Source of the DNA: an uncultured Desulfovibrio sp.
GTDB lineage: Bacteria; Desulfobacterota; Desulfovibrionia; Desulfovibrionales; Desulfovibrionaceae
Reading direction: 5' to 3'
DNA: 8,354 nucleotides
NCBI GenBank assembly: GCA_900553145.1
Contig: USCL01000172.1
Span: 1-8,354 of the forward strand
Shown: one piece after another, positions 1 through 5,988 of the stretch
Layout: each line of letters opens with the position of its first letter
How positions within the stretch are numbered: the stretch's first letter is position 1
Made by a program: the position numbers and the translations under genes
The notes under the pieces: generated by a model
What the model saw: only the letters and a program-made list of their open reading frames with translations
Told to the model about the DNA's origin: nothing
Database searches by the model: none

Positions 1-216
1 GATCACGTCCTCTTTGCGCTGTTCGAGATTACGCAGGTAGGTAAGGCGGTCGCCGAGGGTGCGAAGCGCGACGTCGTCCATACCGCCCGTGGCTTCCTTG
101 CGGTAGCGGGCAATGAAAGGGACCGTGGCGTCCTCGTCGAGGAGACGGATGACGGCTTCGGACTGCTGCGGACGGATATTCAGTTCTTGTGCTATGATGG
201 ATGCGTAGTTCGGCAC
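1..216 (-). CDS. tex: Tex-family transcription accessory protein, N-terminal 72 residues (cut by window edge)
   Basis: Reading the minus strand from 216 down to 1 gives an open frame of exactly 72 codons that continues out of the window. The translation begins VPNYASIIAQELNIRP and contains TVPFIARYRKEATGGMDD followed by LRTLGDRLTYLRNLEQRKED. This is the characteristic N-terminus of Tex/YhgF, where the motif VPFIARYRKE-TG is near invariant. Known family members are cytoplasmic nucleic-acid-binding proteins of about 700-780 residues with an N-terminal helical region, a YqgF/RuvX-like domain, HhH motifs and a C-terminal S1 domain. They influence transcription and, in several pathogens, toxin or capsule expression. 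Only the first part of the helical region is visible here. I chose the GTG at 216 because AAGGAA lies 5 nt upstream, the Tex homology begins within a few residues, and the first in-frame ATG is about 50 codons in. No convincing promoter was found upstream. Confidence 0.88.
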   Translation of the reverse strand, partial: MPNYASIIAQELNIRPQQSEAVIRLLDEDATVPFIARYRKEATGGMDDVALRTLGDRLTYLRNLEQRKEDVI

Positions 217-369
217 GCGGGTTCCTTCGGTTTGGCGGATTGCTGAAAGAGGGCCTGCGGCCTTGCGGACGCGGGCGGGGCATGCCGTATAGGGAAGGAG
301 GCACGCCGCCGGGTGACGGTATGCTTTTTTGCGGAAAAAGAAAACGCCCGGTCGATTCGGGAGCGGGCC

Positions 370-398
370 TTGACCTTGGGGCCGCGCGTGACCATAGT
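370..398 (+). promoter_or_regulatory. Candidate sigma-70 promoter for the 427-873 gene
   Basis: TTGACC (370-375, 5 of 6 to consensus) and CATAGT (393-398, 4 of 6) are separated by 17 nt. Initiation near 405 would give a short leader of about 22 nt running directly into the TAAGGAG at 415-421. Identified by eye only. Confidence 0.42.
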
Positions 399-426
399 AG
401 GGGATATTTCCCTCTAAGGAGTTTTC

Positions 427-873
427 ATGAACACGTCATCTTCAGCCCTTTCCGACGAGATGAAAGGGGCGATGTCCGCCCTGCTCAATGCCGTCATTTT
501 TGAACAATGGCTCCGTTTTTCTTGGATTGAGGAAGACGAGGAAGGGGATTTCTGCATCCAGATCCCCGCGGAGACGGTGAGCGAGCTTGTTGCGGACTAC
601 CCCGACTACGAAAGCCTGATCGCCCAGCTCAACGGAACCATCGTGGATGCGGACATGGCCTGTTCCGCCGTCCTCGGCTATGCGCGGGACGCGCTCGGCG
701 AACAGAGCCTCGCCGTGCTGGAGAACAATGAATTCCAGAACATGGTGGGCCGCTTCCACCAGTGGCTCAACGACAATGTGGAGGCGCTGGATCAGAACCC
801 GAAGAATTTTGATCAGTGGTGCGCGCTGTTCCACGCCGAATTGCAGCAAGCTTCCAAGGGCGGCGACGCGTAA
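427..873 (+). CDS. Small acidic hypothetical protein (148 aa), no recognised domain
   Basis: I do not recognise a family. The reading frame is supported by a strong Shine-Dalgarno (TAAGGAG, 5 nt before the ATG), a plausible promoter upstream and a perfect-stem terminator downstream, so it looks like a complete monocistronic gene. The product is acidic (for example EEDEEGD at about residues 35-41), has no signal peptide or membrane segment, and is predicted cytoplasmic. It has aromatic-rich helical stretches: EQWLRFSW at about 26-33, and FHQWLNDNVEAL plus FDQWCALFHAELQQ near the C-terminus. It has three cysteines that are spread out and form no metal motif. The gene is divergent from tex, which suggests no operon link. 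The antisense frame 849-442 is open but lacks any start signal. It could be a lineage-restricted Desulfovibrionaceae protein; no function can be assigned. Confidence 0.8.
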   Translation: MNTSSSALSDEMKGAMSALLNAVIFEQWLRFSWIEEDEEGDFCIQIPAETVSELVADYPDYESLIAQLNGTIVDADMACSAVLGYARDALGEQSLAVLENNEFQNMVGRFHQWLNDNVEALDQNPKNFDQWCALFHAELQQASKGGDA

Positions 874-948
874 GCCGCCTCTGGGCGTCCCGTCGCTGGC
901 GGGGTTCGCTCATCAGGTTATCGGGCGGGCGGTCTGCGCCGCTCCGGA

Positions 949-982
949 GAAAGGCGGGGCCGTGTCCCGCCTTTCCTCTTTT
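949..982 (+). terminator. Rho-independent terminator of the 427-873 gene
   Basis: A perfect 10-bp stem (GAAAGGCGGG at 949-958 with CCCGCCTTTC at 966-975) encloses a 7-nt loop and is followed by CTCTTTT. It lies about 75 nt after the stop codon. Confidence 0.8.
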
Positions 983-1297
983 GGTGGACGACACGTCGGG
1001 GAACGGGTACGACACCGCTTTTCTGGCCAGTCTGGCGGGAGAGAGCGGGCGCGCACCGTGCCCTTCGGCGTACGGCGGGCATGGACATATGGAAGAGGCC
1101 CTGCGGGGGCCGTTCCCCGGTGGGCGCTGACGGAAGGCGTTTCCGCCGTGCCGTTCAATCCGTTTTTTGCTGGGGAACGCCAAGCGAATCGCCACCCGGG
1201 TGGAAACGGCGCTGAGGCTGCTTGATGCGGCGGCGCGGCTGCTGCCTCCGGACAGGCTTTTACCTGCACATGTTGTACACGGGGCATGCCGGAGGCA
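983..1297. other. Intergenic stretch without a convincing gene
   Basis: Between two terminators facing each other there are about 315 nt of GC-rich DNA. Open frames exist on both strands, but none has a Shine-Dalgarno, a sensible start or recognisable protein content, and several overlap each other, as expected by chance at this GC. The only local structure seen is a small nested hairpin on the plus strand. GGCG and CGCC (1136-1147, TTTC loop) sit inside ACGGA/TCCGT (1130-1163), followed by a T6 run at 1163-1168. This resembles a weak terminator, so a small RNA ending there is possible but has no promoter support. Confidence 0.5.
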
Positions 1298-1303
1298 TGA
1301 AAG

Positions 1304-1342
1304 AAGGCAGGGCCGTCCCTGCGTGGAGCGGAGCCCTGCCTT
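1304..1342 (-). terminator. Terminator for the DUF3298 gene
   Basis: AAGGCAGGGC (1304-1313) and GCCCTGCCTT (1333-1342) form a perfect 10-bp inverted repeat with a 19-nt loop. On the minus strand the stem is followed by the moderately T-rich CTTTCAT. It lies about 75 nt beyond the stop of the minus-strand gene ending at 1418. The large loop and imperfect T-tract lower confidence. Confidence 0.6.
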
Positions 1343-1417
1343 GGAAAAGTGGCTGGTTATGGCCTTGCCGCGGCATAGCAGGCACGGAACAAGGAACGGC
1401 TGTTTGGGCGGAGTGCT

Positions 1418-2098
1418 TTATTTTCCCCAGAGCGAAAGGCGCGGCCCGGCGTCGGCCAGCGCGTCGAGCGGGATGTCCACGACCTGCGGCCCTGCGGCCC
1501 ACGGAGCGACCTGATACGGCTGGAAGAAAATGCGTATGCCTTCGGGCGTCAGCGCGAAGCTGGAAAAATTTTCGGCTTCGGGAGCGGTGCCGCTGCGGAG
1601 CATGTCGTCGTTGTACATGTCGCCGAGGGATTTGGTCAGGGCCTTGGTGCAGTAGCGGCTCATGACGTCGAGCGCCGTATCCAGATTTTCGAAGACGTCG
1701 TACAAATCGATGAGCGCGCCGGTCTTCATATCGTAGGTCGTCGTGGTGATTTCCAGATTGCCGTGCGCGCCGCCGGTATAGCTGGCGGTCTTCCAGATGA
1801 TCGAAAGGACGGACGGCGTGGAGCGGGCCGTGCCGTAGGTCGTTTCGAGTTCATAGGGGACGCCCAGATCCGGCTCTTCGCCGTAGGTATTCTGGAAGGT
1901 ATCCACCGCCTGATGCGCCCAATCGGCCACGTCGGCATCCACGCGGGCATTGCCTGTCACCGGGTAATGCACCCGGATCTGAAGCTTGCCGGTCTGCCGG
2001 GAAAGCACGGCGTCGCGTTCGTTCAAGGCGTCGGCATGCGCGGGGAGCGCCAGCGCAACGGCACAGCACAGCAGGAGAAAGCGGACGAAGTATGACAT
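1418..2098 (-). CDS. Exported DUF4163/DUF3298 (RsiV-like) domain protein
   Basis: The 226-aa product begins with a hydrophobic signal peptide (MSYFVRFLLLCCAVALALPAHA, likely cut after A22) and is predicted periplasmic. The mature part matches the DUF4163 plus DUF3298 arrangement. An N-terminal segment covers roughly residues 32-115 and ends in the hallmark YTGGAHG at 107-113. A C-terminal segment of about 130-215 contains FALTPEGIRIFFQPYQVAPWAAGP, written here as consecutive blocks FALTPEGIRI and FFQPYQVAPWAAGP, where the YQVAPWAAGP box is diagnostic. The same fold forms the extracellular part of the Bacillus anti-sigma factor RsiV, which binds lysozyme. This protein lacks an N-terminal anti-sigma region and no sigma factor lies nearby, so that role is not implied. 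The frame stays open upstream to 2206, but the ATG at 2098 is preferred because it starts the signal peptide and has AGGA upstream. It lies 71 nt downstream of the deacetylase gene on the same strand, so co-transcription is likely. Confidence 0.82.
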   Translation of the reverse strand: MSYFVRFLLLCCAVALALPAHADALNERDAVLSRQTGKLQIRVHYPVTGNARVDADVADWAHQAVDTFQNTYGEEPDLGVPYELETTYGTARSTPSVLSIIWKTASYTGGAHGNLEITTTTYDMKTGALIDLYDVFENLDTALDVMSRYCTKALTKSLGDMYNDDMLRSGTAPEAENFSSFALTPEGIRIFFQPYQVAPWAAGPQVVDIPLDALADAGPRLSLWGK

Positions 2099-2169
2099 GG
2101 GAGATCCTGTTCCGAGTGATTTTGCGGCAGACATGACATCCGGAAGCCGTTTTGTCCAGATGTTAGAGA

Positions 2170-3330
2170 TCAGATCCGGCATGCCGCGTACAACCGGGCC
2201 AGCCACGGCCTAGAGTAGATTTCCAGCCTGAGCCTGAGCCAATCCCATCCCGCGTCGCGTACTTTGAAACGGTGTACAGCCTCTGGCGCGGCGGGAAGGT
2301 TGGCCCCCATGCGGGTGGTGAAAAAGACGGAAAAGCCCGCTTGCCGCCCTTCTTCCTGCGCGATTCCGGCCCCGCTTCCCCACGGCCAGCACAGAGAGCG
2401 CACCGGATGCCGCAGTTCGCGGCGGAGGGTCTCCGCGCATGCGCCCAGTTCTTCGCGGATGCGGCCTTGGCGCGCCGCTTCGCTTTCCAGCGTCCCGAGC
2501 CGGTCAGGGGAAAAGCCCGCCACAAGCTTTTCTAGGGCGGCGACGTCCGCTTCCGACTGGAAGAACGCGCGTGCTTCCCCCGGTTCCTGCGGCACAAGCC
2601 GTTGCACGGCCGCGACCAGATCCGGGGAAGGGATGAAGGCCCGGCTGTACAGGAATGGCCGTTCTTTGAAGCGGGGCAGCCCCCATACTTGAGGAAAGTC
2701 GACCGCATTGAACGTGTTCGTCCGCGTGCCGGGGACAAGGAAGCGCTGCCCGGCGGCCTCCAGCGGGGAGGCGGGCTTCCGGTGCCTGTCGTGGCGGTTC
2801 ACCGGGCCCCATTCCGGGCCCGCGAAAACGGCGAGGTGGCGGGCGGAGTGCGCGGCCACGGCCATGACGCCGCTGGATTCCATGTGCCGGGCTTCTTCCC
2901 ACGAAAAGAACAGATCGCGGCGTTCCCGATAGCCGAGGGGCGTGTCATGCATGGGCGCGTCCACGGGGGGGAGACTGGACGGGGGCAATCCGTTCCAGAC
3001 GTCGGCGAGGGTGGGGCGGAGCTTGTTTTCGCCCTCCATGCGGTTGGTGACGGCGAAGACGACGCCCTTGTGCCCGTATTTCCGCAGGATGGGCCATGCA
3101 TAGACGTAATTGTCCAGGTACCCGTCGTCAAAGGTGATCAGCAGGGAACGCGGCGGCAGCGGCGCGCCGTCCAGCAGAAAGGCTTCCGCCTCATCGAGGC
3201 CGATCCCGCGCCAGCCGTGTTCGGCCATGCCCCGGCACTGGTCTTCAAAATGTTCCGGGCTGACGGTGATGGCGCCCGGGAAACGGTTGACGTAATGGTA
3301 CATGAGGACAGGAAGGCTGCATGCGCTCAT
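2170..3330 (-). CDS. NodB-type polysaccharide deacetylase (carbohydrate esterase 4 superfamily)
   Basis: The 386-aa protein opens with PVLMYHYV, a typical start for polysaccharide deacetylases, and carries the NodB-homology motifs. These are ITFDDGY at 65-71 (D68 the presumed catalytic base, D69 a metal ligand), HSARH at 161-165 (H161 and H165 the other two metal ligands) and SLCWPWG at 312-318 (the conserved proline motif). It is followed by FFTTRMGAN, common in the C-terminal part of this group. Such enzymes remove N- or O-acetyl groups from cell-surface glycans. Between the histidine motif and the proline motif there are about 145 residues, more than in compact NodB domains. No signal peptide or lipobox is visible, so a cytoplasmic precursor of a surface glycan is a likelier substrate than peptidoglycan; this is inference. 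The ATG at 3330 has AAGGA 7 nt upstream. A DUF3298 gene follows on the same strand. Confidence 0.85.
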   Translation of the reverse strand: MSACSLPVLMYHYVNRFPGAITVSPEHFEDQCRGMAEHGWRGIGLDEAEAFLLDGAPLPPRSLLITFDDGYLDNYVYAWPILRKYGHKGVVFAVTNRMEGENKLRPTLADVWNGLPPSSLPPVDAPMHDTPLGYRERRDLFFSWEEARHMESSGVMAVAAHSARHLAVFAGPEWGPVNRHDRHRKPASPLEAAGQRFLVPGTRTNTFNAVDFPQVWGLPRFKERPFLYSRAFIPSPDLVAAVQRLVPQEPGEARAFFQSEADVAALEKLVAGFSPDRLGTLESEAARQGRIREELGACAETLRRELRHPVRSLCWPWGSGAGIAQEEGRQAGFSVFFTTRMGANLPAAPEAVHRFKVRDAGWDWLRLRLEIYSRPWLARLYAACRI

Positions 3331-3476
3331 GGGGGCATCCTTGGAAGGTTTGGGGAAGGATTTTACGCTGTTGCTTATGGGAGGCGTTCTTTGCCGGGTG
3401 GATCTGTCCGCGAACTTGCTCCGGTGAGGAGGCGGCGCGGGGTGGGATGGGCGCGCATCGTGAGGCGCGTTTCCGT

Positions 3477-3505
3477 TTTTTATGACGAAGGGCGCAAGGT
3501 TTCAA
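3477..3505 (-). promoter_or_regulatory. Candidate promoter for the deacetylase-DUF3298 pair
   Basis: On the minus strand TTGAAA (3505-3500) and TAAAAA (3482-3477) are spaced by 17 nt, just downstream of the M23 gene terminator. The resulting leader would be about 140 nt. No riboswitch or clear leader structure was recognised in it. Moderate box matches only. Confidence 0.35.
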
Positions 3506-3520
3506 CCATGCCTTGGCATA

Positions 3521-3555
3521 GAAAAAGGGCGGCCCTTCATCGGAGCCGCCCTTGG
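3521..3555 (-). terminator. Rho-independent terminator of the M23 peptidase gene
   Basis: AAGGGCGGC (3525-3533) pairs perfectly with GCCGCCCTT (3545-3553) around an 11-nt loop. Read on the minus strand the stem runs into a T-tract (TTTTTCT). It starts 12 nt beyond the stop codon of the minus-strand gene. Confidence 0.82.
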
Positions 3556-3566
3556 AAGGCGATGGA

Positions 3567-4370
3567 TCAGAGGTTGCTGCTGCGTTTGCGCTGTTTGGCG
3601 CCCGTGTTTGACGCCCATTGGTGCTCGGGCGAGAGGAACTGCATCGGGTTGATCGGTTTGTCGCGGAGCCGCACTTCAAAGTGCAGGTGCGGAGCCGTAA
3701 CCCGCCCGGTCCTGCCGAGATTGCCCACGTACTGGCCCTGCTTGACCTTTTGGCCTTTCCGGACGCCGAGTTTGTCCAGATGGGCATAGCGCAGGATCAC
3801 GCCTTTCCCGGCATCGATGTCGATGGTCAGGCCATAAGAGCCTTTCCGGCCGCTGTAAACGATGGTGCCCGGGGCTGAAGCGACCACTTTCTCGCCGCGG
3901 TTGCCGGCGATATCCACGCCCGCGTGCATGAGGCGTCTGCGCTTGATGGGGTGCTTGCGGGGACCGAAGGCCGACGTAACCCGGATTGTTTCCTTGACGG
4001 GGCGGATGAGCGAAAGGGTCGGGTAGAGCGACGGTTCCTTAAGCAGGTCGGGCGTGACTTCAATGTCGCCGTCGTCGAATTCTTCATCGGGGATGGGGGC
4101 AAACCGGACGTTGGAGGTGTTCCGGTTTGCGGCTGCGCTGGCGGTCTGGAGTTCGCGGCGGGCTGCGTAGGAAAGCGTTTCGCGAACCGGGGGGCGGTAT
4201 TCATGCAGATCCGTCAGGGAATCCTGATAACGGACAATGGAATATTGATGGTGCTGCAAGCCGGATTGCTGCGGGGCGCAGGCGGTGAGGAGAAGGAGGC
4301 AAAGGACGGATGAAAAAAAAGTGAGCCTTTTTGCTGCGCGGGGAGACAAACGGGAAGGTTTGAGCGTCAT
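3567..4370 (-). CDS. M23 (LytM-type) zinc metallopeptidase lipoprotein
   Basis: The 267-aa product has a lipoprotein signal with lipobox LTAC (C31 is the lipidation site), so it should be membrane-anchored and face the periplasm. A low-complexity linker of about 32-120 precedes the peptidase domain. In that domain SAFGPRKHP (133-141) leads into HAGVD (H149, D153), and PHLHFEV carries H228 and H230. These are the HxxxD and HxH zinc/catalytic motifs, and YAHLD supplies H197. All expected active-site residues are present, so this is a likely active peptidoglycan endopeptidase rather than a degenerate activator such as EnvC or NlpD. The family cleaves peptide cross-bridges during growth or division. 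I chose the ATG at 4370 over the upstream one at 4409 because AAGGA lies 7 nt before it and the signal peptide then has normal length. The C-terminus is basic (KQRKRSSNL). It is divergent from rlpA, another wall enzyme. Confidence 0.9.
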   Translation of the reverse strand: MTLKPSRLSPRAAKRLTFFSSVLCLLLLTACAPQQSGLQHHQYSIVRYQDSLTDLHEYRPPVRETLSYAARRELQTASAAANRNTSNVRFAPIPDEEFDDGDIEVTPDLLKEPSLYPTLSLIRPVKETIRVTSAFGPRKHPIKRRRLMHAGVDIAGNRGEKVVASAPGTIVYSGRKGSYGLTIDIDAGKGVILRYAHLDKLGVRKGQKVKQGQYVGNLGRTGRVTAPHLHFEVRLRDKPINPMQFLSPEHQWASNTGAKQRKRSSNL

Positions 4371-4772
4371 GAAGGATTCCTTGTTTACAGGGGCCGCATG
4401 CGTAATCAAAAATGGGGGATCGCCCCGGTCGCGGTGTCATTGCGGAAAGAAGGAGATACGTTAGCATCCCTGACAAAAACTGTCGAGCCGGTGGATTTTT
4501 TGAGGGGTGCCTCCGGTGATCATGCATAAAAAGAAGCGGTTACGCTGGAATAGTGTGCGTATATGCCGTTTTTCCTCTATCCGGTTTAAAAAACTGTACA
4601 TATTTTCCTCTGTATGATTTTTCAATGATCATGGCGGATAAGAACGGCCTCTCGAAAAGCGCGGGGCGAGAAAATTTTTTTCGGAAAAAGAATGCCCCTG
4701 TTATCCTAAATAGGAACTTTTGTGCTTTTGCGGCGGTTCGCCCCCGTGATGACGTTGCCCGCGCACTGCCTG

Positions 4773-4786
4773 CCCCCCCCCCGGGG
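4773..4786. repeat. Homopolymeric C10G4 tract
   Basis: Ten C residues followed by four G residues, about 63 nt upstream of the rlpA -35 box. Its near reverse complement (C5G9) lies on the other side of rlpA at 5707-5720. Tracts of this length are prone to slipped-strand length change and to sequencing error. Confidence 0.75.
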
Positions 4787-4848
4787 TATTGACCTTTTCC
4801 GCGTACACCCGGCGAAGGTCCAAAAGAGATAGGGTGTTAGGCCTGAAC

Positions 4849-4877
4849 TTGGCGAATGTGCGAAACTATGGCATAAC
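4849..4877 (+). promoter_or_regulatory. Candidate sigma-70 promoter for rlpA
   Basis: TTGGCG (4849-4854) and CATAAC (4872-4877), each 4 of 6 to consensus, are spaced by 17 nt. Transcription from about 4884 would leave a leader of roughly 25 nt before the ATG at 4910. Confidence 0.42.
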
Positions 4878-4909
4878 AGCGGCTTGAAACCGAATAATGA
4901 AGAGGCGCT

Positions 4910-5632
4910 ATGCGTACAATACCCTTCACTTTCGCCTCGTTCTGCCGTATCGCCGCCCTTGCCGTTCTGTCCTTTTCTCTGGCGGGCTGCGGGCTGATGG
5001 ATTACGGCGGAGGGGGTTCCGGCACGCGGGGGACGAAGACGTACACCGTGCGGGGGAAGACCTACAGGCCCTATCTGTCGGCGGACGGCTACAGGGAAGA
5101 CGGGGTCGCCTCGTGGTACGGCAGGGATTTTCACGGAAAAACCACGGCCAACGGCGAACGGTATAATATGTATGCGATGACCGCCGCGCACAAACTGCTG
5201 CCGCTCGGGACCAAGGTGCGGGTCACGCATCTCAGGAACGGGCGCTCCATCGTCGTGCGCGTCAATGACCGGGGGCCGTTCGTCGGGGATCGGATCATCG
5301 ATCTTTCTTATGCGAGCGCGAAAGAACTGGGCATGATCGGCACAGGTACGGCGCGTGTCCGTGTGGAAGCGATCGAAAGGTTTGACGGCGTGAGCCCCGG
5401 CGATATGAATGGGCGTTTCTACATCCAGATCGCCGCGCTGAGCAATCAGTCCTCGGCGCAGGATCTGGTGCGGCGGCTGCAAAGCAGGAACCTCGGCGGG
5501 CGGGCGTTCTACGCGCCTTCACTGGGGCTCTGGCGTGTGCAGGCCGGGCCGTTCGACTCGCTGAACCGCGCCGAGGATCTCTCGGACGAACTGAACAGGC
5601 AGTATCCCGGCAACTTTGTGGTTGCGGATTAA
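4910..5632 (+). CDS. rlpA: RlpA family septal-ring lipoprotein / lytic transglycosylase
   Basis: The 240-aa protein has a lipoprotein signal peptide with lipobox LAGC (C27). A glycine-rich linker follows, then a double-psi beta-barrel domain at about 65-155 beginning GVASWYGRDFHGKTTANGE. A SPOR domain spans about 168-239, from RFYIQIAAL to the C-terminus. The residues shown to matter in Pseudomonas aeruginosa RlpA (Glu, His and Asp in NGE, AAH and VNDRGPF) are present as E83, H94 and D120. It is therefore probably an active lytic transglycosylase that cuts glycan strands lacking stem peptides. SPOR domains bind such denuded glycans at division septa, which predicts septal localisation. Length is within the family range. 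The start at 4910 has GAGG 4 nt upstream, which is close; an ATG at 4897 is in another frame. The gene is monocistronic, with its own promoter and a long hairpin after the stop. Confidence 0.93.
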   Translation: MRTIPFTFASFCRIAALAVLSFSLAGCGLMDYGGGGSGTRGTKTYTVRGKTYRPYLSADGYREDGVASWYGRDFHGKTTANGERYNMYAMTAAHKLLPLGTKVRVTHLRNGRSIVVRVNDRGPFVGDRIIDLSYASAKELGMIGTGTARVRVEAIERFDGVSPGDMNGRFYIQIAALSNQSSAQDLVRRLQSRNLGGRAFYAPSLGLWRVQAGPFDSLNRAEDLSDELNRQYPGNFVVAD

Positions 5633-5636
5633 AGGC

Positions 5637-5682
5637 GGAAGCGGAAAAGGAGCCATTCGGAAAGGGCTCCTTTTCCGCTTCC
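5637..5682 (+). terminator. Long perfect hairpin after rlpA
   Basis: An 18-bp perfect inverted repeat (5637-5654 with 5665-5682) encloses a 10-nt loop and begins 4 nt after the rlpA stop codon. There is no U-run after the stem; the four Ts at 5671-5674 are inside its 3' arm. It may act as a terminator, or as a 3'-end stabiliser and bidirectional block. Confidence 0.68.
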
Positions 5683-5706
5683 CGTGTGACGGCCCTCCGG
5701 GGCATT

Positions 5707-5720
5707 CCCCCGGGGGGGGG
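5707..5720. repeat. Homopolymeric C5G9 tract
   Basis: Five C residues followed by nine G residues, between the rlpA hairpin and the terC promoter. Its reverse complement is C9G5, nearly identical in layout and equal in length (14 bp) to the C10G4 tract at 4773-4786. Confidence 0.75.
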
Positions 5721-5782
5721 CGCTCAGAAGTGCTCCCCATGACGGAAACGTGTGAGAACGTTGCCGAGCGGAGCGTGGGCTG

Positions 5783-5811
5783 TTGACAACGGTGCTTGGG
5801 TGCCGTATGTT
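5783..5811 (+). promoter_or_regulatory. Sigma-70 promoter of the riboswitch-terC unit
   Basis: A perfect TTGACA (5783-5788), a 17-nt spacer and TATGTT (5806-5811, 4 of 6). The predicted start near 5818 lies only a few nt before the first conserved aptamer strand at 5821, which is the layout expected for a riboswitch leader. Confidence 0.78.
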
Positions 5812-5820
5812 TCTTTCCAC

Positions 5821-5923
5821 GTAAAGGGGAGTAACTGGGTTCTTGAGACCCGGGTAACGTCAACAGCATGGCTTCGGCCTGGCGTTACCGTCAAGCTTCG
5901 ACTTGATGAGTGAGACCTTCACG
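5821..5923 (+). promoter_or_regulatory. yybP-ykoY manganese riboswitch aptamer
   Basis: This leader carries the conserved yybP-ykoY signatures: AAAGGGGAGTAAC at the 5' side, CGTCAACA in the second loop region and GTGAGACCTTCAC at the 3' closing strand. Visible helices are P1 (GTAAAGG at 5821-5827 with CCTTCAC at 5916-5922, one mismatch), a small hairpin at 5836-5852, a perfect 7-bp helix GGTAACG/CGTTACC (5853-5859 and 5883-5889), and the hairpin TCAAG/CTTGA at 5891-5905. The class senses Mn2+ and typically controls Mn exporters such as MntP, P-type ATPases and TerC-family proteins. Here the downstream gene is terC. The 3' strand of P1 is also the 5' arm of the terminator at 5913-5949, so ligand-stabilised P1 should prevent termination. 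This predicts an ON switch with Mn2+, as known for the family. Confidence 0.92.
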
Positions 5924-5949
5924 GCACATGTTGCCGGAGGGTCTTTTTT
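5913..5949 (+). terminator. Riboswitch-controlled intrinsic terminator
   Basis: AGACCTTC (5913-5920) pairs with GAGGGTCT (5937-5944, one G-U), and CGGCA (5922-5926) pairs with TGCCG (5932-5936), with one bulged A and a 5-nt loop. The 3' arm runs straight into a T6 run (5944-5949). Because 5916-5922 is shared with P1 of the aptamer, the two structures are mutually exclusive. Confidence 0.9.
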
Positions 5950-5988
5950 GTTTTCTCCGGCGGCCAAACGCGATTTAAGGAGTAAAAC

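Larger units (their letters stand above)
4371..4909. other. AT-rich divergent intergenic region between the M23 gene and rlpA
   Basis: This 539-nt region carries no credible gene. The frame at 4553-4792 has no Shine-Dalgarno and an implausible product. From about 4440 to 4735 it is clearly more AT-rich than its surroundings, with runs such as AAAATTTTTTT at 4671-4681. A weak plus-strand hairpin (TCTCG at 4650-4654 with CGAGA at 4667-4671) precedes that T-run and could be a poor terminator. A C10G4 tract lies at 4773-4786. An interrupted inverted repeat GACCTT/AAGGTC (4791-4796 and 4815-4820) sits about 30 nt before the rlpA promoter and could be an operator or a chance hairpin. No clear promoter for the minus-strand M23 gene was found. 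Confidence 0.55.

Noticed and set aside
346..368. GCCCG/CGGGC hairpin with a T-rich stretch on the minus strand upstream of tex
   Set aside because: The stem is only 5 bp with a 13-nt loop, and it would terminate a transcript with no gene upstream on that strand. It also overlaps the proposed promoter region of the 427-873 gene. Not strong enough to annotate.
442..849. 135-codon antisense frame inside the 148-aa gene
   Set aside because: The sense frame has promoter, Shine-Dalgarno and terminator; the antisense frame has none.
1080..1220. Short 44-codon frame beginning with an ATG at 1080 in the 983-1297 gap
   Set aside because: No Shine-Dalgarno, basic low-complexity product and no family resemblance; likely chance.
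2099..2169. Possible promoter (TGGACA, 17 nt, CATGTC) on the minus strand before the DUF3298 gene
   Set aside because: The -10 match is poor, and the short gap after the deacetylase makes co-transcription the simpler reading.
2602..3789. 395-codon open frame on the plus strand opposite the deacetylase and M23 genes
   Set aside because: It is antisense to two genes with clear motifs, spans the gap and terminator between them, has no Shine-Dalgarno and no recognisable domain. High GC and third-position bias explain it.
4553..4792. 79-codon plus-strand frame upstream of rlpA
   Set aside because: It has no Shine-Dalgarno, lies in AT-rich DNA with unlike codon use, runs through the homopolymeric C tract and encodes nothing recognisable.
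4791..4820. TTGACC at 4789-4794 as an alternative rlpA -35 box
   Set aside because: No -10 box lies at 16-18 nt, whereas the pair at 4849/4872 has correct spacing.
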